From Streptomyces coryli (lineage in GTDB: Bacteria > Actinomycetota > Actinomycetes > Streptomycetales > Streptomycetaceae), in assembly GCF_011044975.1 (NCBI RefSeq), contig NZ_JAAKZV010000044.1:1-40873 (forward strand): 40,873 nt of DNA. The letters are read 5' to 3'. A program made the translations under genes and the position numbers. The notes below the pieces were generated by a model, which saw only the letters and a list, made by a program, of their open reading frames with translations, did no database searches and was not told the origin of the DNA. Shown one piece after another: positions 39,708 through 40,873 of this stretch (position 1 is the stretch's first letter; each line of letters opens with the position of its first letter).

Positions 39708-40873
39708 ATGACCTCCCGCACGGCCATCCGTCCCATGAACCCCCGTGATCCCGCCGAGTCGCACCGGGCCGCCACCCCGCTCGAGCTGCTCTTCGACCTG
39801 GTCTTCGTGGTCGCCGTCGCGCAGGCCGCCGCCCGGCTGCACCATGCCGTGGCCGAGGACCATGTGGGCTCCGGCGTCGCCGGATACCTGATGGTCTTCT
39901 TCGCCATCTGGTGGGCGTGGATGAACTTCACCTGGTTCGCCTCCGCCTACGACACCGACGACGTGCCGTACCGGATCGCGGTCTTCGTCCAGATGACGGG
40001 TGCGCTCGTCGTGGCCGCCGGGGTGCATCGCGCGGTCGACGAGAAGGACTTCGGGATGGTCACCCTCGGGTACGTGATCATGCGGCTGGCCGCCGTCCCG
40101 CAGTGGCTGCGCGCCGCCCGCTCCGATCCCGAGCACCGCCGGAACTGCCTGCGGTACGCCGCGGGCATCATCGTCGTACAGATCGGGTGGGTGCTGCGGC
40201 TACTGCTCCCCGACGGCGCCCCGGCCATCACCGGCTTCCTCGTCCTCGCCCTCGCCGAGCTCGCCGTCCCCGCCTTCGCCGAGCGCGGCGGCGCCACCAC
40301 CTGGCATCCGCACCACATCGCCGAGCGGTATGGGCTGTTCACCATCATCGTGCTGGGTGAGTCGATCCTCTCCGCCACCGTCGCCGTGCAGGGCGCGATG
40401 GACGCCGACGACGGGGTCGGCATCGGCCACCTGGCGACCACCGCCATCGGCGGCCTGCTGATCGTCTTCACACTGTGGTGGCTGTACTTCTCCAAGCCGG
40501 CCGCTGAGCTGCTCACCTCGATCCCGAGGTCGCTGCGGTGGGGCTACGGCCATTACCTCGTCTTCGCCTCGGCGGCGGCGGTGGGGGCGGGGTTGGCTGT
40601 GTCGGTGGACCAGGCCGCGCATAAGACACACATCGGTGACCTTGCTGCGGGCTTTGCCGTGACGGTGCCGGTGGCGGTCTTCCTCGTCACGCTGTGGCTG
40701 CTGCATCTCCAGCCCCATCATGCGGGGCGGGTGCATGCGTGGGTGGGGCCGGTCGCGGCGGTGTTGGTGCTGGGGGCGAGCTTTACGGGGGAGCCGGTGT
40801 TGGTTACGGGGTTGGTGTTGGTGGCGGCGATTGTGGTGGGGGAGTACACGCGAAGGGATGGGAGGGGCGTGGG
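39708..40873 (+). CDS. ltrA: Low temperature requirement A (LtrA) family membrane protein, partial at the right edge
   Basis: The frame is open from ATG 39708 to the window end, 388 codons without a stop. The N-terminus shows the LtrA signature ATPLELLFDLVFVVAVAQAAARL, followed by many hydrophobic segments (YLMVFFAIWWAWMNFTWFAS, GLFTIIVLGESILSATV, GGLLIVFTLWWLYFSKP). The family has about 390-420 residues, so little is missing. The name comes from a Listeria gene needed for growth in the cold; the biochemical role is unknown. CAGAAT lies 6 bases before the ATG and there is no ribosome binding site, suggesting leaderless translation. Codon use shifts to TTG and GTG with poor C endings in the last 150 bases. 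Confidence 0.88.
   Translation, partial: MTSRTAIRPMNPRDPAESHRAATPLELLFDLVFVVAVAQAAARLHHAVAEDHVGSGVAGYLMVFFAIWWAWMNFTWFASAYDTDDVPYRIAVFVQMTGALVVAAGVHRAVDEKDFGMVTLGYVIMRLAAVPQWLRAARSDPEHRRNCLRYAAGIIVVQIGWVLRLLLPDGAPAITGFLVLALAELAVPAFAERGGATTWHPHHIAERYGLFTIIVLGESILSATVAVQGAMDADDGVGIGHLATTAIGGLLIVFTLWWLYFSKPAAELLTSIPRSLRWGYGHYLVFASAAAVGAGLAVSVDQAAHKTHIGDLAAGFAVTVPVAVFLVTLWLLHLQPHHAGRVHAWVGPVAAVLVLGASFTGEPVLVTGLVLVAAIVVGEYTRRDGRGV

Overview
The base composition (very high G+C, third positions almost all G or C), GTG starts, MsiK-type sugar ABC importers without their own ATPase, an HrdA-like sigma factor next to dnaG, and an HbpS/SenS/SenR-type sensing module all point to a Streptomyces or close relative chromosome. 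No phage structural genes, transposases, plasmid replication genes or CRISPR arrays were seen.

Left part (1-6503): a 35-bp tandem repeat at the edge, a GNAT acetyltransferase, dnaG primase, an HrdA-like sigma-70 factor behind a palindrome-rich leader, a divergent FGGY (xylulokinase-like) kinase with altered active-site residues, a small YtxH-type protein, tRNA-Asn(GUU) and a CAU-anticodon tRNA.

Region 6446-15540 looks like an acquired carbohydrate module. It holds a secreted GH66 dextranase whose open frame runs off its natural end and across the CAU tRNA, a divergent ROK repressor with a clear inverted-repeat operator, a GH13 alpha-1,6-glucosidase, a solute-binding lipoprotein and two permeases. 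It ends in the wreck of a VapBC-type toxin-antitoxin and a small two-helix membrane protein. Together the enzymes would cut dextran outside, import isomalto-oligosaccharides and split them inside.

Region 15621-21348: a quinone oxidoreductase with a directly repeated upstream site, a LuxR-type regulator, a frameshifted DinB/DUF664 gene, and the senR-senS genes divergent from hbpS (extracellular haem/redox sensing).

Region 21353-29124 is a second sugar module: an L-talarate/galactarate dehydratase, a ROK regulator that has lost its zinc motif, a perfect 14-bp inverted operator pair, two permeases, a solute-binding lipoprotein, a Gfo/Idh/MocA oxidoreductase without the usual EKP lysine, and a short-chain dehydrogenase. 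The half-site CTTTTNNTGC is shared by the operators of both ROK regulators.

Right part (29125-40873): a LysM/lytic transglycosylase gene preceded by a perfect Streptomyces-type Crp site and a ydaO-type c-di-AMP riboswitch; a mycothiol-dependent isomerase-like protein, a formylglycine-generating enzyme, an LLM oxidoreductase, an alpha/beta hydrolase, a STAS protein, a DUF1349 protein; a TetR/MFS efflux pair with three palindromic operators; a cyclase/MBL-hydrolase pair; and an LtrA-family membrane protein cut by the right edge. An unusual number of genes here have a TANNNT-like -10 box only 6-8 bases before the start codon and no ribosome binding site, so many are probably leaderless.
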